A DNA stretch of 64,000 bases from an uncultured Pseudacidovorax sp. (GCF_913773995.1 NZ_CAJYES010000153.1:1-64000); one strand, 5' to 3'. Counted from the stretch's first letter, positions 49,333 to 61,373 are shown. Made by a program: numbers and translations. Notes: a model not told the origin generated them from the letters alone.

Positions 49333-49956
49333 TCAGGATTGCTTGGTGGGCAGCGCGGCAGGGCCGCCCGGCACCACCACGCCCATCGAGACGATGTACT
49401 TCAGCGCCTCGTCGACGCTCATCTTCAGCTCGATGCAGTCGCTGCGCCGGAGCATGACGAAGTAGCCGCCCGTAGGGTTGGGCGTGGTGGGCACGTACAC
49501 GCCCAGGTAGTCGCCGTGCAGGTGGTTGACCACGTCGCCGCCGGGTGCGCCGGTGACGAAGGCGATGGTCCACATGCCCTCGCGAGGCCATTGCACCAGC
49601 ACCGCGGTGCGGAAGGCATTGCCGCTTTCGGAGAACAGCGTGTCCGAGACCTGCTTGACGCTGGAGTAGATGGAGCGCACCACCGGGATGCGGCGCACGA
49701 GCGCATCACCCCAGCCCAGCAGCCGCTTGCCGATGAAGTTGCTGGCCACGGCGCCGACCGCCAGCAGGATGGCCAGGGTCAGCAGCACGCCCAGGCCACG
49801 GATCCGGTGGTCGGACAGCCAGACCTGCCACTGCTCGGGCAGCAACCAGAGCGTCTGGTCCAGCGTGCCGACGATCCAGTTGAGCACGCCCAGGGTCACG
49901 GCCAGGGGCACGATGACCAGGAGGCCGGACAGGAGCCATTTGCGCAGGGCGAGCAT
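49333..49956 (-). CDS. DUF502 domain membrane protein
   Basis: Start set at [60 protein letters not shown]-like motif. Confidence 0.92.
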   Translation of the reverse strand: MLALRKWLLSGLLVIVPLAVTLGVLNWIVGTLDQTLWLLPEQWQVWLSDHRIRGLGVLLTLAILLAVGAVASNFIGKRLLGWGDALVRRIPVVRSIYSSVKQVSDTLFSESGNAFRTAVLVQWPREGMWTIAFVTGAPGGDVVNHLHGDYLGVYVPTTPNPTGGYFVMLRRSDCIELKMSVDEALKYIVSMGVVVPGGPAALPTKQS

Positions 49957-49981
49957 GGTGCGACGACGTGCGAGGCGAGGG

Positions 49982-50326
49982 TCAGTCGGCCTTGGCGGCG
50001 GGCGCCGGGGCGGGTGCGGGGGCAGCAGGCGCCGGCGATGCCGCAGGCGCGGGCGACGACGCTGCCGGGGCGGCCGCATCGCTGCCGGCAGGCGCGGCCG
50101 CAGGTGCTGGCGCACTTCCACCGGACTTGCCGGTATTGGAGCCGCCCTCGCGGAAATCGGTGACGTACCAGCCCGAGCCCTTGAGCTGGAAGCCGGCGGC
50201 GGTCAATTGCTTGCTGAAAGAGGCCGCACCACAGGAAGGGCAGACGGTGAGCGGCGCATCCGACATCTTCTGCAGCACATCCTTGGCAAAGCCGCAGGCG
50301 CTGCATTTGTAGGCGTAGATGGGCAT
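49982..50326 (-). CDS. FmdB family zinc-ribbon protein with Pro/Ala-rich tail
   Basis: MPIYAYKCSACGFAKDVLQKMSDAPLTVCPSCG. Confidence 0.92.
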   Translation of the reverse strand: MPIYAYKCSACGFAKDVLQKMSDAPLTVCPSCGAASFSKQLTAAGFQLKGSGWYVTDFREGGSNTGKSGGSAPAPAAAPAGSDAAAPAASSPAPAASPAPAAPAPAPAPAAKAD

Positions 50327-50451
50327 GGAAAAAGCTGCTGGGGAAGACGTGAAACGGGCGGCCGGCGGCCGCCGCGCAAAGCCCGCGATTATAGGCGCCG
50401 GCCCGAGGCTTTCCCCAGCCCGGGGTGGCGAGGGCCGGCGCCTGCAGCGCC

Positions 50452-51894
50452 TTATTCGCCAGCCAGCATCCGGTGCGGCATGCGCCGGTTGGCCATCCAC
50501 TGGGGCAGCAAAGAACCGACGACCATCCCCGCTGCCGAAGCCAGCACGCCGGCCAGCTGGGCCGGGAACACCTCACCCCACGGAAGCGCCAGCCCTGCGA
50601 GCCAGACGCCGACACCCAGCAGCACCGCCGCCACCGCGCCCTGCGTGGTGGCCCGGTTCCAGTACAGGCCGAAGACCAGCGGCACGAAGGCACCCACCAG
50701 CGGCACCTGGTAGGCGCCGGACACCAGCTCATAGATCGAGGTGCCCTGCATCCGTATGGCATAGGCCAGCACGGCCGCGCTGAACACCAGCACCGTGATG
50801 CGCATGGTGCGCAGGTTCTCCCGATCAGTGCCCTGGGGGCGGAACTGGCGCCAGATGTTTTCGGTGAAGGTCATGCTGGGGGCCAGCAGCGTCGCCGAGG
50901 CGGTGGACTTGATGGCCGACAGCAGCGCGCCGAAGAAGAACACCTGCATGATGAACGGCATCTTCTCCATCACCAGCGTGGGCAGCACCTTCTGCGGATC
51001 TTCCTTGAGCAGCGCCGTGGTCTGCTCGGGCATGATGATCAGCGCGCTGGCCACCAGGAACATGGGCACGGCCGCGAACAGGATGTAGGCGACGCCGCCG
51101 ATGACCGGGCCGCGCGTGGCGGCCTTGGCGCTGTTGGCCGACATCACGCGCTGGAACACGTCCTGCTGCGGGATGGAGCCCAGCATCATCGTGATGGCCG
51201 CCGCGAAGAAGAAGACGATGTCGTGCCAAGTGGGCTCGGGCCAGAACTTGAAGAGTTCCTTGCTGGCGGCGAGGTCGATCACCTTGTCGGCGCCGCCGGC
51301 CATGTTGCCCGCGAAGACCGCGATGATCGACAGGCCCGCCACCAGGATGATCATCTGCACGAAGTCGGTGACCGCCACCGACCACATGCCACCGAACAGC
51401 GTGTACGCCAGGATGGAGATCACGCCGATCACCATGCCCCACGGCACGCTCACCGCGCCGCCCGACAGCAGGTTGAACACCAGCCCCAGCGCCGTGACCT
51501 GCGCCGACACCCAGCCCAGGTAGCTCAGCATGATGATCAGTGAGCACACCACCTCGATGAAGCGGCCATAGCGCTCACGGTAGTAGTCGCTGATGGTCAG
51601 CAGCGTCATGCGGTAGAGCTTGCCGGCGAAGAACAGGCCCACCAGGATCAGGCAGGTGCCGGCGCCGAAAGGGTCTTCCACCACGCCACCCAGGCCGCCC
51701 TCGATGAACTTGGCCGGGATGCCCAGCACCGTCTCCGACCCGAACCAGGTGGCGAAGGTGGTGGTCACGATCATGAACAGCGGCAGATGCCGGCCGGCGA
51801 TCGCGAAGTCGGTCGTGTTCTTCACCCGCCGGGCCGCGTACAGGCCGATGCCGATGGTGACCAGCAGGTAGACGATGACCAGTGACAGCAGCAC
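50452..51894 (-). CDS. Sodium:solute symporter family protein
   Basis: GTG start proposed (VLLSLVIVYLLVTIGIGLYAARRVKNTTDFAIAGRHLPLF); multiple TMs; GALLSAIKSTASATLLAPS. Confidence 0.92.
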   Translation of the reverse strand: MLLSLVIVYLLVTIGIGLYAARRVKNTTDFAIAGRHLPLFMIVTTTFATWFGSETVLGIPAKFIEGGLGGVVEDPFGAGTCLILVGLFFAGKLYRMTLLTISDYYRERYGRFIEVVCSLIIMLSYLGWVSAQVTALGLVFNLLSGGAVSVPWGMVIGVISILAYTLFGGMWSVAVTDFVQMIILVAGLSIIAVFAGNMAGGADKVIDLAASKELFKFWPEPTWHDIVFFFAAAITMMLGSIPQQDVFQRVMSANSAKAATRGPVIGGVAYILFAAVPMFLVASALIIMPEQTTALLKEDPQKVLPTLVMEKMPFIMQVFFFGALLSAIKSTASATLLAPSMTFTENIWRQFRPQGTDRENLRTMRITVLVFSAAVLAYAIRMQGTSIYELVSGAYQVPLVGAFVPLVFGLYWNRATTQGAVAAVLLGVGVWLAGLALPWGEVFPAQLAGVLASAAGMVVGSLLPQWMANRRMPHRMLAGE

Positions 51895-51952
51895 GACGGG
51901 TTCTCCTCGATGAAGGCTTGTTGTTGGAACCGGAAGACGAAAGGGAAATCGC

Positions 51953-53518
51953 TCAGAGCCAGTGCAGCCGCGGCAGCACCTGCATGACCAGCACGCCCAA
52001 TACAAAACCCGTGCCACCCCAGATTACGGCCTGGAGCAGCCGGTGGGTGCGCTTGTGCGCGGCCAGCAGCTCCTGCAGCTCGCGACGGTCGTCCGCTGGG
52101 CGTCGCTCCAGGTAGTCGTGCAGCAGGCGCGGCAACTGCGGCAGCAGCTTGGCGTAGCGCGGACCCTCGGCGCGCAGCTGCTCCCATAGCTTGCGCGGAC
52201 CGATCTGGTCGGCCATCCACTTTTCCAGGAAGGGCTTGGCGGTAGCCCACAGGTCGAGTTCGGGGTCGAGCTGGCGGCCCAGGCCTTCGATGTTGAGCAG
52301 CGTCTTCTGCAGCAGCACCAGCTGCGGCTGGATCTCGACGTGGAAGCGGCGCGAGGTCTGGAACAGGCGCATCAGCACCATGCCCAGTGAGATCTGGCGC
52401 AGCGGCCGGTCGAAGTAGGGCTCGCACACCGTGCGGATCGCGGCCTCCAGCTCGTCGATGCGCGTGCCGGGTGGCACCCAGCCGCTTTCCAGGTGGAGTT
52501 CGGCCACACGCTTGTAGTCGCGGCGGAAGAAGGCGGCGAAGTTCTGCGCCAGGTATTCCTTGTCGGACTCGGTGAGCGTGCCGACGATGCCGAAGTCCAG
52601 CGCGATGTAGCGGCCAAAGGTCTCAGGCGCCAGGCTCACCTGGATGTTGCCCGGGTGCATGTCGCCGTGGAAGAAGCCGTCGCGGAAGACCTGGGTGAAG
52701 AAGATGGTCACGCCATCGCGCGCCAGCTTCTTGATGTCCACGCCCGCCGCGCGGATGCGGTCGAGCTGGGCGATGGGCACGCCCTTCATGCGCTCCATCA
52801 CCATCACTTCAGGATGGCACCAGTCCCAGAACATCTCGGGGATCAGCAGCATGTCGAGCTTGGCCATGTTGCGGCGCAGCTGGGCAGCATTGGCCGCCTC
52901 GCGCACCAGATCCAGTTCGTCGTGCAGGTACTTGTCGAACTCGGCCACCACCTGCCGCGGCTTCAGCCGCTTGCCGTCGGCCGACAGGCCCTCGACCCAG
53001 CCGGCCATCATGGCCATCAGTTCCAGGTCCTTGTCGATGACCTTGCGCATGCCCGGGCGCAGCACCTTGACGGCGACTTCGCGCAGGCTGCCGTCGGGCA
53101 GGCGCAGGGTGGCGAAATGCACCTGCGCGATGGAGGCGCTCGCCACCGGCGTGGTGTCGAACTGCTCGAAGATCTCGGAGATCGGCCGGCGGAAGGCGCG
53201 CTCGATCGTGGCGACCGCGATGGCCGAATCGAAAGGCGGCACGCGGTCCTGCAACCAAGCCAGTTCGTCGGCGATGTCGGGCGGCAGCAGGTCGCGCCGC
53301 GTGGACAGCACCTGGCCGAACTTGACGAAGATCGGGCCCAGGCTCTCCAGCGCCTCGCGCAGGCGCTGGCCGCGCGGCGCCTCCAGGCGCCGGCCCAGGG
53401 TCAGGATGCGCGCCAGACGGCGCAGCAGCGGGTTGTGAAAGCTGGTGAGGACGAGCTCGTCCAGGCCGTAGCGCAGTGCGACCCAGACGATGAAGAAGCC
53501 GCGGGCGATGCGCCTCAT
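51953..53518 (-). CDS. ubiB: Ubiquinone biosynthesis protein UbiB (ADCK/ABC1 kinase-like)
   Basis: 521 aa; [37 protein letters not shown] KxGQ motif; [12 protein letters not shown]. Confidence 0.95.
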   Translation of the reverse strand: MRRIARGFFIVWVALRYGLDELVLTSFHNPLLRRLARILTLGRRLEAPRGQRLREALESLGPIFVKFGQVLSTRRDLLPPDIADELAWLQDRVPPFDSAIAVATIERAFRRPISEIFEQFDTTPVASASIAQVHFATLRLPDGSLREVAVKVLRPGMRKVIDKDLELMAMMAGWVEGLSADGKRLKPRQVVAEFDKYLHDELDLVREAANAAQLRRNMAKLDMLLIPEMFWDWCHPEVMVMERMKGVPIAQLDRIRAAGVDIKKLARDGVTIFFTQVFRDGFFHGDMHPGNIQVSLAPETFGRYIALDFGIVGTLTESDKEYLAQNFAAFFRRDYKRVAELHLESGWVPPGTRIDELEAAIRTVCEPYFDRPLRQISLGMVLMRLFQTSRRFHVEIQPQLVLLQKTLLNIEGLGRQLDPELDLWATAKPFLEKWMADQIGPRKLWEQLRAEGPRYAKLLPQLPRLLHDYLERRPADDRRELQELLAAHKRTHRLLQAVIWGGTGFVLGVLVMQVLPRLHWL

Positions 53519-54069
53519 TCGGCGCTGCCGCCGGGAGACCGCGGCCGTGCGGCGCGGTCCACGAACTGGCGCAGCGCGCCCGCCACCTTGCGGGCCGCAT
53601 TGCCGACGGCATGGGCCGGCGCGTCGCCGATCAGGCGCGCGAGATCGTCCTCAACGTCCCAGCGCACATGGTCGACCAGCCAGTTGACCTCAGCGGCCAG
53701 CTGCACATCCCCTTCGATCTCGACCTTGGGCTTGTCGCCGCGCAGTTGGGCGCCGGCCAGGGCGAAGGGCGAGGTTTCGGCGACGGTCAGCGTCAGATCA
53801 GGCAGGGCCGAATCGGGCGCCAGGTCGAGCAGGCCGGCCGGCGTGGCGACGAGACGCATGTGCAGGTTGCGCCAACGGAAGAGCACCACCCGCCCCTTCT
53901 GCCTTGCCAGACGATCCTGCGCTTCGGGCTCCTGCTGCAGCACATGGTTCAGGAAGAGCACGGCGCGGTGCTGGACTTCGTGGATGGCCCAGGCCGGCGG
54001 CTGAAGGCGCTCGCCGATGCGCTCGAACAGCGATTCCACAAAAGCAAATGGGGACGATGGTGTGACCAT
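53515..54069 (-). CDS. ubiJ: Ubiquinone biosynthesis accessory factor UbiJ (SCP2 domain)
   Basis: Start set at [49 protein letters not shown]; overlaps ubiB. Confidence 0.85.
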   Translation of the reverse strand: MVTPSSPFAFVESLFERIGERLQPPAWAIHEVQHRAVLFLNHVLQQEPEAQDRLARQKGRVVLFRWRNLHMRLVATPAGLLDLAPDSALPDLTLTVAETSPFALAGAQLRGDKPKVEIEGDVQLAAEVNWLVDHVRWDVEDDLARLIGDAPAHAVGNAARKVAGALRQFVDRAARPRSPGGSAE

Positions 54070-54138
54070 GTCCCCATTATCTGGTGACGGGCCCCTGCCG
54101 ATGCAGAAACCCGGGCCCGTCCGACGGGCCAATGCGCC

Positions 54139-55155
54139 TTATTGGAGCGCCTGCACACCGGCCACGAGCCAGCCGCCACCGTGGGCAGGCTTGCTCATGT
54201 TCCAGACCTCGCGGAAGGGGCTGGGGCCGGCCGAGTCGTCCTCGCGGATCATGCCCGAGAACTCCACGCTGGCGAGGTACACGTCGGGCATCTCCTCGAT
54301 GCCCAGCAGCTTGGCGTCGAGCATCACCACTTCCGTCCTGTTGGGACGGCCGCCGGAGCTGCGCTCGCGCTCCTCCAGTTGGGTGCGGATCTCTTCGACC
54401 ATGCTGTCTGTCATCATGGAACGCAGAGCCGGAATGTCCGCACGGTCCCAGGCATGCTGCAGCGTCACGAAGTTGCGCTTGGCCGCTGCAAGGAAACCGT
54501 CGACGTCGAAGCCGTCCGGCACCCCCCAGCCCTGAGCCCCTTGGAGCGCAGAGCCGATGCTCACACCGGTCGCGCCGGCCAGGGTCGAAGCCGACCCTGC
54601 GTTGCCACCCGCGGCAGAGCCATCGAAAGCCGTCTGCTGACGCTCCCACGGACGGGCCGACGCGTCATTGCCGACGTTGTTGGGGCTGTAGCTGCGCGAC
54701 ATGCTCGGCGAACCGGCTGCACCGGCGCCCTGCATAGCCAGTTGGCCAGCGGCGCCGCGCGAGCGGTTGCTCAGCACGCGCCAGATCACCACGGCGCCAA
54801 GGACCAGCAGCGCGATCAGCAGGAAGTTGCCGAAGGCAGCACCCAGGCCCAGCGAATTGGCCAACCAGGCCAAGCCCAGGCCGGCTGCGATGCCACCCAG
54901 GATGCCGGCCCAGGGCCGCTTGGGCGCTGCCTGCGCCGCGCCGGCCGGCGTCCCCGGCCTGGCGGCGGGCGCCGCGTTGGTCGCGTTCTGGGTGGGGGCG
55001 CCCGGTGCGGCCGTCGGCGCGGCCTCACGCTGCGTCACGTTGTTGGACTGCCGCCCCATCGACTTGCCCCCGCCCATGCGCTTGGCATCGGCGTCCAGGC
55101 TCACGACGGCCATCGACGCACACACCAGCAGCACGGCCCACAAATTTCGCTTCAT
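54139..55155 (-). CDS. Tim44-like domain protein
   Basis: 338 aa; signal/TM N-terminus with KRMGGGKSMGRQSNNV, C-terminal Tim44-like ...FLAAAKRNFVTLQHAWDRADIPALRSMMTDSMVEEIRTQL. Confidence 0.9.
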   Translation of the reverse strand: MKRNLWAVLLVCASMAVVSLDADAKRMGGGKSMGRQSNNVTQREAAPTAAPGAPTQNATNAAPAARPGTPAGAAQAAPKRPWAGILGGIAAGLGLAWLANSLGLGAAFGNFLLIALLVLGAVVIWRVLSNRSRGAAGQLAMQGAGAAGSPSMSRSYSPNNVGNDASARPWERQQTAFDGSAAGGNAGSASTLAGATGVSIGSALQGAQGWGVPDGFDVDGFLAAAKRNFVTLQHAWDRADIPALRSMMTDSMVEEIRTQLEERERSSGGRPNRTEVVMLDAKLLGIEEMPDVYLASVEFSGMIREDDSAGPSPFREVWNMSKPAHGGGWLVAGVQALQ

Positions 55156-55287
55156 CGTCCAGTCTCCTTCCGGATTCGAAACATCAGTTTCAGATCGACT
55201 CGTAGTTCTCTTGTTGTGTGAATAGCGAGCACGCTACTCCCCTTGCACCTGACGGCCCCATGGAATGCGGCCGGGCCGGTCAGCCCC

Positions 55288-56019
55288 TCAACACTTGATT
55301 CCAACATGCAGGGCCACCACGCCTCCCGTCATGTTGTGATAGTCCACATGTCCGAAACCGCCCTCTTTCATGAGGGTCTTGAGCGACTCCTGATCCGGAT
55401 GCATCCGGATGGACTCGGCAAGGTAGCGGTAGCTGGCGTCGTCGCCTGCCACCGCTTTGCCCAGGCGCGGCAGCACGTTGAAGGAATACCAGTCGTAGGC
55501 CTTGCGCAGAGGCTGAGCCACCTGAGAAAACTCCAGTACCAGCAGCTTGCCGCGCGGACGCAGCACGCGATTCATCTCTTTGAGCGCCGCGTCCTTGTGC
55601 GTCATGTTGCGCAGGCCGAAGGCCACGGTGACGACGTCGAAATGGTTGTCGGGAAAGGGCAGCTTCTCGGCATCGCAGACTGTGGTGGGGAGCACCACGC
55701 CGGCATCGAGCAGGCGCTCACGGCCGGTGCGCAGCATGGCCTCGTTGATGTCGGTGTGCACCACCTGGCCGCTGCGGCCGACCTTCTTGGCGAAGGCCAG
55801 CGCGAGGTCGCCCGTACCGCCGGCGATGTCCAGCACCTTGGAGCCTTCGTGCACGTTCGCGACCATCACGGTGTACGCCTTCCATGCCCGGTGCAGGCCC
55901 ATGGACATGAGGTCGTTCATCAGGTCGTAGCGCGGGGCCACGGAATCGAACACGCCGCGCACGCGGCGCGCCTTGTCGCTTTCGTCGACGGTCTCGAAAC
56001 CGAAGTGGGTGGAACTCAT
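55288..56019 (-). CDS. ubiE: Demethylmenaquinone/2-methoxy-6-polyprenyl-1,4-benzoquinol methyltransferase
   Basis: Start set at [59 protein letters not shown]. Confidence 0.97.
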   Translation of the reverse strand: MSSTHFGFETVDESDKARRVRGVFDSVAPRYDLMNDLMSMGLHRAWKAYTVMVANVHEGSKVLDIAGGTGDLALAFAKKVGRSGQVVHTDINEAMLRTGRERLLDAGVVLPTTVCDAEKLPFPDNHFDVVTVAFGLRNMTHKDAALKEMNRVLRPRGKLLVLEFSQVAQPLRKAYDWYSFNVLPRLGKAVAGDDASYRYLAESIRMHPDQESLKTLMKEGGFGHVDYHNMTGGVVALHVGIKC

Positions 56020-56110
56020 GGCTCTGATGTTAGGCGGATCGCCCGGCCTTCCGGCCGACGACCCTTGACAGGCGGCGGACATTCGCGCAGCGCGCGATGC
56101 CCCCTCGAAC

Positions 56111-56524
56111 TCAGGAGGGGCTGCAGGTGGAGGGGCCCGACTTGGGCATGGGCGCGTCGCGGTCGGCCCCGGTCTCGGTGATGCGACGCTCGTACTCGGC
56201 CCAGTGCTCGGCCTGGCGTGCGCCCAGGTCATAGAGCAGGTCCCAGGAGTAGATGCCGCTCTCGTGCCCGTCACTGAAGAGCGGCTGCACGGCATAGTGG
56301 CCCACCAGTTGCAGATCGACGATCTCGACCTCGCGCTTGCCGGTCTGCAGGATCTCCTGCCCGGGCCCATGACCTTTCACCTCGGCCGAGGGCGAGCTGA
56401 TGCGCAGCAGTTCGTAGGGGATGCGGAACACCGCGCCATCGGAAAAGCCCACCTCCAGCACGCGCGACTGCGCATGCAGGGTGATGGATTCGGGCGTCGG
56501 TGCGCCGGGCGTCAAGCCTGCCAT
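56111..56524 (-). CDS. DUF971 / gamma-butyrobetaine hydroxylase-like N-terminal domain protein
   Basis: [43 protein letters not shown]...[28 protein letters not shown]. Confidence 0.9.
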   Translation of the reverse strand: MAGLTPGAPTPESITLHAQSRVLEVGFSDGAVFRIPYELLRISSPSAEVKGHGPGQEILQTGKREVEIVDLQLVGHYAVQPLFSDGHESGIYSWDLLYDLGARQAEHWAEYERRITETGADRDAPMPKSGPSTCSPS

Positions 56525-56549
56525 GCGAAAGATTCCTTGCTCATCAAGA

Positions 56550-56984
56550 TCAACGGCGCGCGAGCGCGGCCACCATGGCCGACTCCGCCGCAGGCAGGCG
56601 GGCCTGAACGTCCTGTTCGCGCGCCATGTCGCGCGCCCGGCGGGCCTCGGCCCACACGGGCGAGGGAAAGTGGCTGTCCCAGTCGAAGCGCGCGATCACA
56701 TGCCAGTGCAGGTGCGGGACCATATTGCCCAGCGTGGCCACGTTCATCTTGGCGGGCGCCAGCGCATCGCGCAGCACACGCTCCACCGCCGCCACCACGC
56801 GCATGCACTCGGCACGCTCGTCGTCGGACAGGTCGGAGAACTCCGCCACGTGCGCCGTCCAGACCACGCGGTAGAAGGCCGGAAAGCCCGCCTCCTGCGC
56901 ATGGATGACGCGCCACTGTGCGCCCTGGGCGACCACACGGCCACCCGGCTCGGTACACAGCGGGCAGCCAGCGACCGCACTCAC
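56550..56984 (-). CDS. HIT family protein
   Basis: [10 protein letters not shown] histidine triad motif. Confidence 0.9.
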   Translation of the reverse strand: MSAVAGCPLCTEPGGRVVAQGAQWRVIHAQEAGFPAFYRVVWTAHVAEFSDLSDDERAECMRVVAAVERVLRDALAPAKMNVATLGNMVPHLHWHVIARFDWDSHFPSPVWAEARRARDMAREQDVQARLPAAESAMVAALARR

Positions 56985-59900
56985 ACCAGCACCCGCTCGA
57001 TCCCACCCGCATTGGCGGCCGACACGTACTCAGGCATCCAGTTCTCACCCAGGATGCGGCGCGCCATCTCGACCACGATGTAGTCGGCCTCGAGCAGGCC
57101 GTTGTTCAGGTCATTGCCGTAGCGCGACAGGCCCTGCAGGCAGCTGGGGCAGCTGGTGAGGATCTTCACGTCGCCCTGCGCCGGCAGCGCATGGGTGGCG
57201 CGCAGCGCGGCCTCGCCCTTCTTCAGCTCCTCTTCCTTGCGGAAGCGGATCTGCGTGGAGATGTCGGGCCGCGTCACGCCCAGCGTGCCCGACTCGCCAC
57301 AGCAACGGTCGCTCTTGAGCACCTGGTCGCCGACCAGCGACTTGACCGTCTTCATCGGGTCCTGCAGCTTCATGGGCGTGTGGCAGGGGTCGTGGTAGAG
57401 GTAGGCGGCGGCGTTGGCCTCCAGCTTGATGCCCTTCTCCAGCAGGTATTCGTGGATGTCGATGATCCGGCAGCCGGGGAAGATCTTGTCGAACTGGTAG
57501 CCCTGCAGCTGGTCGTAGCAGGTGCCGCAGCTCACCACCACGGTCTTGATGTCAAGGTAGTTGAGCGTGTTGGCGACGCGGTGGAACAGCACCCGGTTGT
57601 CGGTGATCATCTGCTCGGCCTTGTCGAACTGGCCCGAGCCGCGCTGCGGAAAGCCGCAGCACAGGTAGCCCGGCGGCAGCACGGTCTGCACGCCGGCGTG
57701 CCACAGCATGGCCTGCGTCGCCAGGCCGACCTGCGAGAACAGCCGCTCCGAGCCGCAGCCCGGGAAGTAGAAGACCGCCTCGGTCTCGGGCGTCGTGGCC
57801 TTGGGATCGCGGATGATCGGGACGTAGTCGGCGTCCTCGATGTCCAGCAGCGCGCGCGCCGTCTTCTTGGGCAGGCCGCCCGGCATCTTCTTGTTGACGA
57901 AGTGGATGACCTGTTCCTTGATCGGCGCCGCGCCCAGGCTGGCGGGCGGATGCGCGGTCTGCTTCTTGGCAGCGGGCCGCAGCAGGTCGTTGGCCAGGCG
58001 CTGGGCCTTGAAGCCCACTTCGACCATGCCCGTGCGCATCGCCTTGATGGTCGACGGATTGGTCGCGTTCAGGAAGAACATGGCCGCGGCGTTGCCGGGC
58101 CGGAAGCTCTTCTGGCCCATCTTGCGCAGCAGGTTGCGCATGTTCATCGACACGTCGCCGAAGTCGATCTTTACCGGGCAGGGCGTCAGGCACTTGTGGC
58201 AGACAGTGCAGTGGTCGGCCACGTCCTCGAACTCCTGCCAGTGCTGGATCGACACGCCGCGGCGCGTCTGCTCCTCGTACAGGAAGGCTTCCACCAGCAA
58301 CGAGGTGGCGAGGATCTTGTTGCGCGGGCTGTAGAGCAGGTTGGCGCGCGGCACATGCGTGGCGCACACCGGCTTGCACTTGCCGCAGCGCAGGCAGTCC
58401 TTGACCGAGTCGGCGATGGCGCCGATGTCGGACTGCTGCATGATGATCGACTCGTGCCCCATCAGCCCGAAGCTGGGCGTGTAGGCATTGGTCAGGTCGG
58501 CATGGCGGGCGTCGGCCGGCGCCGCATCGCCGCGCAGCAGCTTGCCCTTGTTGAAGCGGCCTTCCGGATCGACCTGCTGCTTGTACCGCGCAAAGGGCGC
58601 CAGCTCTTCGTCCGACAGGAACTCCAGCTTGGTGATGCCGATGCCGTGCTCGCCCGAGATCACGCCGTCCAGGCTGCGCGCGAGCTTCATGATGCGCTCC
58701 ACGGCCTCGTGGGCCGTCTGCAGCATCTCGTAGTCGTCGCTGTTGACGGGGATGTTGGTGTGCACGTTGCCGTCGCCGGCATGCATGTGCAGCGCCACCC
58801 AAACACGGCCCTTGAGCACGCGCTTGTGGATGGCCTCGCACTCGGCCAGGATCGGCGCGAATTCGCTGCCACCGAAGATCTTGGTCAGCGGGGCGCGGAT
58901 CTCGGTCTTCCAGCTGGCGCGCAGCGAATGGTCCTGCAGTTGCGGGAACAGCGCTTCCACGTCGCCCAACCAGCTCTGCCAGCGGCCGCGCACCTCGCGC
59001 ACCAGGGCCACGGCCTGCTGCACGCGACCTTCCAGCAGCTCGGCGGCGGGAATCTCGTGCGCATCGTCGCTCTTGCCCAGCGGCAGATTGCCGCGCGAGA
59101 GGAAGGCTTCCAGCTCGTGCGTGAGCCGGATCTTGTTGCGCAGCGACAGCTCGATGTTGATGCGCTCGATGCCGTCGGTGTACTCGGCCATCCGCGGCAG
59201 CGGGATCACCACGTCCTCGTTGATCTTGAAGGCGTTGGTGTGGCGGCTGATGGCGGCGGTGCGCTTGCGATCCAGCCAGAACTTCTTGCGCGCCTCGGGG
59301 CTGATGGCGATGAAGCCTTCGCCCGAGCGCGAGTTGGCGATGCGCACCACCTCGCTGGTGACGCGGGCCACCGCATCGGCATCGTCGCCGCTGATGTCGC
59401 CGAACAGCACCATCTTGGGCAGGCCGCCGCCGTGCTTCTTGCTCTTGGTGGCGTAGCCCACGGCCTTCAGGTAGCGGTCGTCCAGGTGCTCCAGGCCCGC
59501 CAGCAGCACGCCACTGCGCTTCTGCTCGGCGAACATGAAGTCCTTGATCTCGACGATCGAGGGCACGGCGTCCTTGGCATTGCCGAAGAACTCCAGGCAG
59601 ACGGTGCGGGTGTGCGCCGGCATGCGGTGCACCACCCAGCGGCAGCTGGTGATCAGGCCGTCGCAGCCCTCCTTCTGGATGCCGGGCAGACCAGCCAGGA
59701 ACTTGTCGGTGACGTCTTTGCCCAGGCCTTCCTTGCGGAAGGTGCGGCCGGGGATCTCCAGCCGCTCGGTGCGCAGCGGCGTCCTGCCGTCGGCTGCGAA
59801 ATACTGCAGCTCGAAGACGGCGCTGTCGACGTCGTGAATCTTGCCCAGGTTGTGGCCCAGGCGCGTGACTTCGAGCCACTCGGCCTGCGGCGTCACCATG

Positions 59901-60859
59901 CGCCAGGAGGCCAGGTTGTCCAGCGCCGTGCCCCACAGCACGGCCTTCTTGCCGCCGGCGTTCATGGCCACGTTGCCGCCCACGCAGGAGGCCTCGGCCG
60001 AGGTCGGATCGACCGCGAAGACGAAGCCCGCGCGTTCGGCCGCATCGGCCACGCGCTGCGTGACCACGCCGGCCTCGGTCCAGAGGGTGGGCACCGCGCC
60101 TTCGACGCCGGGCAGGCTCACCATCTCGACCTCGGTCATGGCTTCGAGCTTCTCGGTGTTGATCACCACGCTCTTCCAGGTCAGCGGAATGGCGCCGCCG
60201 GTGTAGCCGGTGCCGCCGCCGCGCGGGATGATGGTCAGGCCCAGTTCGATGCAAGCGGCCACCAGCGCGGCCATCTCGGCCTCGGTGTCAGGCACCAGCA
60301 CGACGAAGGGGTATTCGACCCGCCAGTCGGTGGCGTCGGTCACGTGGGCCACGCGCGAGAGACCATCGAACTTGATGTTGTCGCGCGCGGTGCAGCGGCG
60401 CAGCACGCGCTGGGCCTTCTGGCGCAGGGTCGCCAGTTCGTCGAAATGGGCGGAGAAGCCGTCGATGGCCTGCTGCACCAGCGTCAGCAGCTCGCCGACC
60501 AGGGCATCGCGCTGCGCATCGTCTTGCGGCGTTCGGCGGCGCTGCACCTCGGCCAGGCGGTGGCGCAAGGCCTCGACCAGCTGGCCGCGGCGGCGCGGGT
60601 TGTCCAGCAGGTCGTCGACCAGGTACGGGTTGCGCTGCACCACCCAGATGTCGCCCAGCACCTCGTACAGCATGCGGGCGGAGCGGCCCGTGCGGCGCTC
60701 GTCGCGCAGGCTCTGCAGCAGCTCCCAGGCCCGGCTGCCGAGCAGGCGGATCACGATCTCGCGGTCGGAGAAGCTGGTGTAGTTGTACGGAATCTCGCGC
60801 AGACGCGCCGGCTCGGCGGCCTGCGACAGCAGCGCATTGAGCGCGGTCGGGGCATTCAT
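56981..60859 (-). CDS. Large FAD-linked oxidoreductase: DUF3683 + FAD-binding (GlcD-like) + 4Fe-4S/CCG (GlcF-like)
   Basis: 1292 aa; [80 protein letters not shown], two CCG-type cysteine motifs. Confidence 0.93.
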   Translation of the reverse strand: MNAPTALNALLSQAAEPARLREIPYNYTSFSDREIVIRLLGSRAWELLQSLRDERRTGRSARMLYEVLGDIWVVQRNPYLVDDLLDNPRRRGQLVEALRHRLAEVQRRRTPQDDAQRDALVGELLTLVQQAIDGFSAHFDELATLRQKAQRVLRRCTARDNIKFDGLSRVAHVTDATDWRVEYPFVVLVPDTEAEMAALVAACIELGLTIIPRGGGTGYTGGAIPLTWKSVVINTEKLEAMTEVEMVSLPGVEGAVPTLWTEAGVVTQRVADAAERAGFVFAVDPTSAEASCVGGNVAMNAGGKKAVLWGTALDNLASWRMVTPQAEWLEVTRLGHNLGKIHDVDSAVFELQYFAADGRTPLRTERLEIPGRTFRKEGLGKDVTDKFLAGLPGIQKEGCDGLITSCRWVVHRMPAHTRTVCLEFFGNAKDAVPSIVEIKDFMFAEQKRSGVLLAGLEHLDDRYLKAVGYATKSKKHGGGLPKMVLFGDISGDDADAVARVTSEVVRIANSRSGEGFIAISPEARKKFWLDRKRTAAISRHTNAFKINEDVVIPLPRMAEYTDGIERINIELSLRNKIRLTHELEAFLSRGNLPLGKSDDAHEIPAAELLEGRVQQAVALVREVRGRWQSWLGDVEALFPQLQDHSLRASWKTEIRAPLTKIFGGSEFAPILAECEAIHKRVLKGRVWVALHMHAGDGNVHTNIPVNSDDYEMLQTAHEAVERIMKLARSLDGVISGEHGIGITKLEFLSDEELAPFARYKQQVDPEGRFNKGKLLRGDAAPADARHADLTNAYTPSFGLMGHESIIMQQSDIGAIADSVKDCLRCGKCKPVCATHVPRANLLYSPRNKILATSLLVEAFLYEEQTRRGVSIQHWQEFEDVADHCTVCHKCLTPCPVKIDFGDVSMNMRNLLRKMGQKSFRPGNAAAMFFLNATNPSTIKAMRTGMVEVGFKAQRLANDLLRPAAKKQTAHPPASLGAAPIKEQVIHFVNKKMPGGLPKKTARALLDIEDADYVPIIRDPKATTPETEAVFYFPGCGSERLFSQVGLATQAMLWHAGVQTVLPPGYLCCGFPQRGSGQFDKAEQMITDNRVLFHRVANTLNYLDIKTVVVSCGTCYDQLQGYQFDKIFPGCRIIDIHEYLLEKGIKLEANAAAYLYHDPCHTPMKLQDPMKTVKSLVGDQVLKSDRCCGESGTLGVTRPDISTQIRFRKEEELKKGEAALRATHALPAQGDVKILTSCPSCLQGLSRYGNDLNNGLLEADYIVVEMARRILGENWMPEYVSAANAGGIERVLV

Positions 60860-60980
60860 CGGGGGAAGGCGCCACGGCAGGGCGCCTCGCGCCCTTGAAC
60901 CGGGGGGCGGATTTTAGTCGGGGCCCTTGTGGCAGCGCTCGGACAGGCCCATGGCGGCCGCAGCCGGCCCGCCGAGCGCG

Positions 60981-61373
60981 CTAAACGGTGATCTCGATCC
61001 GGTTGCCCTCGGGGTCGAGCACGACGCTTTCGTAGTAGCCGTCGCCCGTACGCCTCGGGCCATCGAGCAACGGCGAGCCACGACGCTGTAGCTCCCGGGT
61101 CAGCGCGTCGACCCGGGCCTCGCTGCCCACGGCCATGGCCAGATGGGTGAGCCCCATGCGCTGGCTGCCAGGTGCGGACGCAATGGGCGCGAGGGTGGTT
61201 GTGGTCATGAACTCGATGCGCGCGCCGTCTTCGAAGACCACGAAGCGGGACGCGAATCCCTTCGTGAGGTTCTGGTACAGCGGCCCAGGCTGTCCGCCGA
61301 AGGCCTCCGAATAGAAGGCGCACATGGCGTCCAGGTCGTTCACCCAAAAGGCGACGTGATCGATGCGTGGCAT
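60981..61373 (-). CDS. VOC (glyoxalase/bleomycin-resistance) family protein
   Basis: Start set at MPRIDHVAFWVNDLDAMCAFYSEAFGGQPG; SVVLDPEGNRIEITV. Confidence 0.9.
   Translation of the reverse strand: MPRIDHVAFWVNDLDAMCAFYSEAFGGQPGPLYQNLTKGFASRFVVFEDGARIEFMTTTTLAPIASAPGSQRMGLTHLAMAVGSEARVDALTRELQRRGSPLLDGPRRTGDGYYESVVLDPEGNRIEITV

Noticed and set aside
47778-49457. 559-aa plus-strand ORF
   Set aside because: Antisense to aspS; no domain signature.
56918-60898. 1326-aa plus-strand ORF
   Set aside because: Exactly antisense to the strongly supported FAD/Fe-S oxidoreductase gene; composition (H/R/Q/G rich) is typical of high-GC antisense reading.
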